Source: Anaerobiospirillum thomasii (lineage in GTDB: Bacteria; Pseudomonadota; Gammaproteobacteria; Enterobacterales; Succinivibrionaceae). Taken from it: 64,000 nucleotides of DNA. The notes beneath the pieces are model-generated. The model did no database searches, was not told the origin of the DNA, and worked only from the letters and a program-made list of their open reading frames with translations. The stretch is taken from positions 1,194,001-1,258,000 of the forward strand of contig NZ_UAPU01000007.1 in NCBI RefSeq assembly GCF_900445255.1. Direction: 5' to 3'. Position numbers and translations under genes: made by a program. Positions within the stretch are counted from its first letter, which is position 1; each line of letters starts with the position of its first letter. Shown piece after piece: positions 63,214 through 64,000 of this stretch.

Positions 63214-63996
63214 TTATTTATATAAATTACAAAAGAATTGTCTTAGTGAACGTTCAAATAATATTGGCTCTGTAATATGGGGCACATGAGCTGAGTGTTC
63301 AAAGATTTTAGAGGTTGCTGTTTTTTTACGTAAAAGCAGTTCGGAGGTGGCAGAGGGCACCAGCCTGTCTTTAGCTCCAAAGAGATGAAAAGTTGGTATT
63401 TTAAGGAATTTAAAATCCTCTCTTTCATCAATAAGACTCATAGCCTCAATACCAGCATACAGAGCCTCATAGCTCACCTCTGGCATATGGCTTAACAGGT
63501 GGTTTAACAATATGGAGTCTGGACAGATCTTGTCTATCTCCACAGCCTGCAGATGAGTAAAGTATTTTAAAAGCCTGCTGCAACGACGCGGGGTGAGCAG
63601 TCTTTTACATTTGACCACAATATTTGATGGCAGTCCCGGCCAGTTTGGATCTTTTGGAAAACGTGGAGTGCCACACATGGTAATAATGCTGTCTATCTTA
63701 TTAAAACAATCCATGCTTGCGGCTCTTATGGCATATAAAGAGCTAAGTGACCAGGCAAGCACATCAGAGTCTTTGGGAATACTCTCAAGTAAGCATGAGG
63801 CTGTATCTTCAAAGGTTCTTATACTGCTAATCTTAGAGTAGTTAAAGCCATAGCCTGGAAAATCAATGGCCATGATATTTCTGTCTGCAAACATCTTGGC
63901 AATAGGCATAAGAAAGGTGGAGTCTGCTCCCCAGCCATGAAGCAGAACAAGAGGCTTGCCCTTTGGATTTCCGGTTTCAATACTAACTAATTGCAC
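63214..63996 (-). CDS. bioH: Pimeloyl-ACP methyl ester carboxylesterase BioH
   Basis: An alpha/beta hydrolase of 260 residues from a GTG at 63996; the frame stays open to the window edge, so the true start could lie outside. It shows LVLLHGWGADSTFLMP (oxyanion region), AIDFPGYGFNYS, the nucleophile in LAWSLSSLYAI, the acid in FGAKDRLVP and the His in EHSAHVPHITEP. The nucleophile elbow reads A-W-S-L-S instead of the usual G-W-S-L-G. BioH demethylates pimeloyl-ACP methyl ester in biotin synthesis. Confidence 0.82.
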   Translation of the reverse strand: MQLVSIETGNPKGKPLVLLHGWGADSTFLMPIAKMFADRNIMAIDFPGYGFNYSKISSIRTFEDTASCLLESIPKDSDVLAWSLSSLYAIRAASMDCFNKIDSIITMCGTPRFPKDPNWPGLPSNIVVKCKRLLTPRRCSRLLKYFTHLQAVEIDKICPDSILLNHLLSHMPEVSYEALYAGIEAMSLIDEREDFKFLKIPTFHLFGAKDRLVPSATSELLLRKKTATSKIFEHSAHVPHITEPILFERSLRQFFCNLYK

Positions 63997-64000
63997 AGTA

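Noticed and set aside
1-64000. CRISPR arrays, tRNA or rRNA genes
   Set aside because: No regularly spaced short repeats and no cloverleaf or rRNA sequence were recognised; the boxA-like repeats at 12.4 and 13.1 kb are not accompanied by rRNA.

Overview
This 64 kb window is chromosomal DNA of an AT-rich gammaproteobacterium. Gene content and order (lptCAB-rpoN, mlaFEDCB, mreBCD-maf, secB-gpsA, cydABX-cydDC, exbBD-tonB, ftsY, rpoH, darP/pmbA, nfuA, greB, bioH) are typical of the class. The combination with an ATP-dependent PEP carboxykinase, an iron alcohol dehydrogenase and cytochrome bd as the only oxidase seen suggests a Succinivibrionaceae-like (Aeromonadales) gut or rumen organism; that placement is inference.

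Layout. (1) 1-12.3 kb: most of an aryl polyene (APE) pigment operon, in the order apeD (cut by the window edge) to apeR, all on the + strand with overlapping or closely spaced genes. It encodes two ACPs, an aryl-acid AMP ligase, two dehydratases, a ketoreductase, two ketosynthases, a glycosyltransferase/acyltransferase fusion, a thioesterase and a LolA/MMPL/lipoprotein export set. (2) 12.3-13.1 kb: a decayed ISAs1-type transposase between 33-bp imperfect inverted repeats that resemble rRNA boxA leaders. (3) 13.3-24 kb: ftsY, tonB-exbD-exbB (- strand), cydA-cydB-cydX-cydD-cydC and rpoH. (4) 24-25.8 kb: two pseudogenes, an AraC-type regulator and a divergent fucU/rbsD mutarotase. (5) 25.8-37 kb (- strand): rapZ, ptsN and hpf, then an inserted block (iron alcohol dehydrogenase, argE, metQ and a Met-codon leader with an attenuator), then rpoN, lptB, lptA, lptC, kdsC and kdsD. 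(6) 37.5-41.4 kb: mlaFEDCB and a bile-acid/Na+ symporter family protein. (7) 41.5-45.7 kb: a DUF2750-like gene, uvrA and a divergent ssb. (8) 45.8-52.5 kb: mreBCD, maf, tldD, darP and pmbA. (9) 52.5-59.9 kb: gpmI, a rhodanese-like gene, secB, gpsA, an intact IS1634-family element and nfuA. (10) 60-64 kb: pckA, greB, an unknown Gln/Asn-rich protein and bioH.

The two most notable observations are as follows. A 43-codon leader ORF with seven Met codons in nine, followed by mutually exclusive antiterminator and terminator pairings, precedes metQ-argE and looks like a classical ribosome-mediated attenuator for methionine acquisition. A complete 2,470-bp IS1634-family element is flanked by an apparently exact 379-bp direct repeat of the gpsA 3' end, so gpsA stays intact despite the insertion. 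No CRISPR array, tRNA or rRNA gene was recognised.
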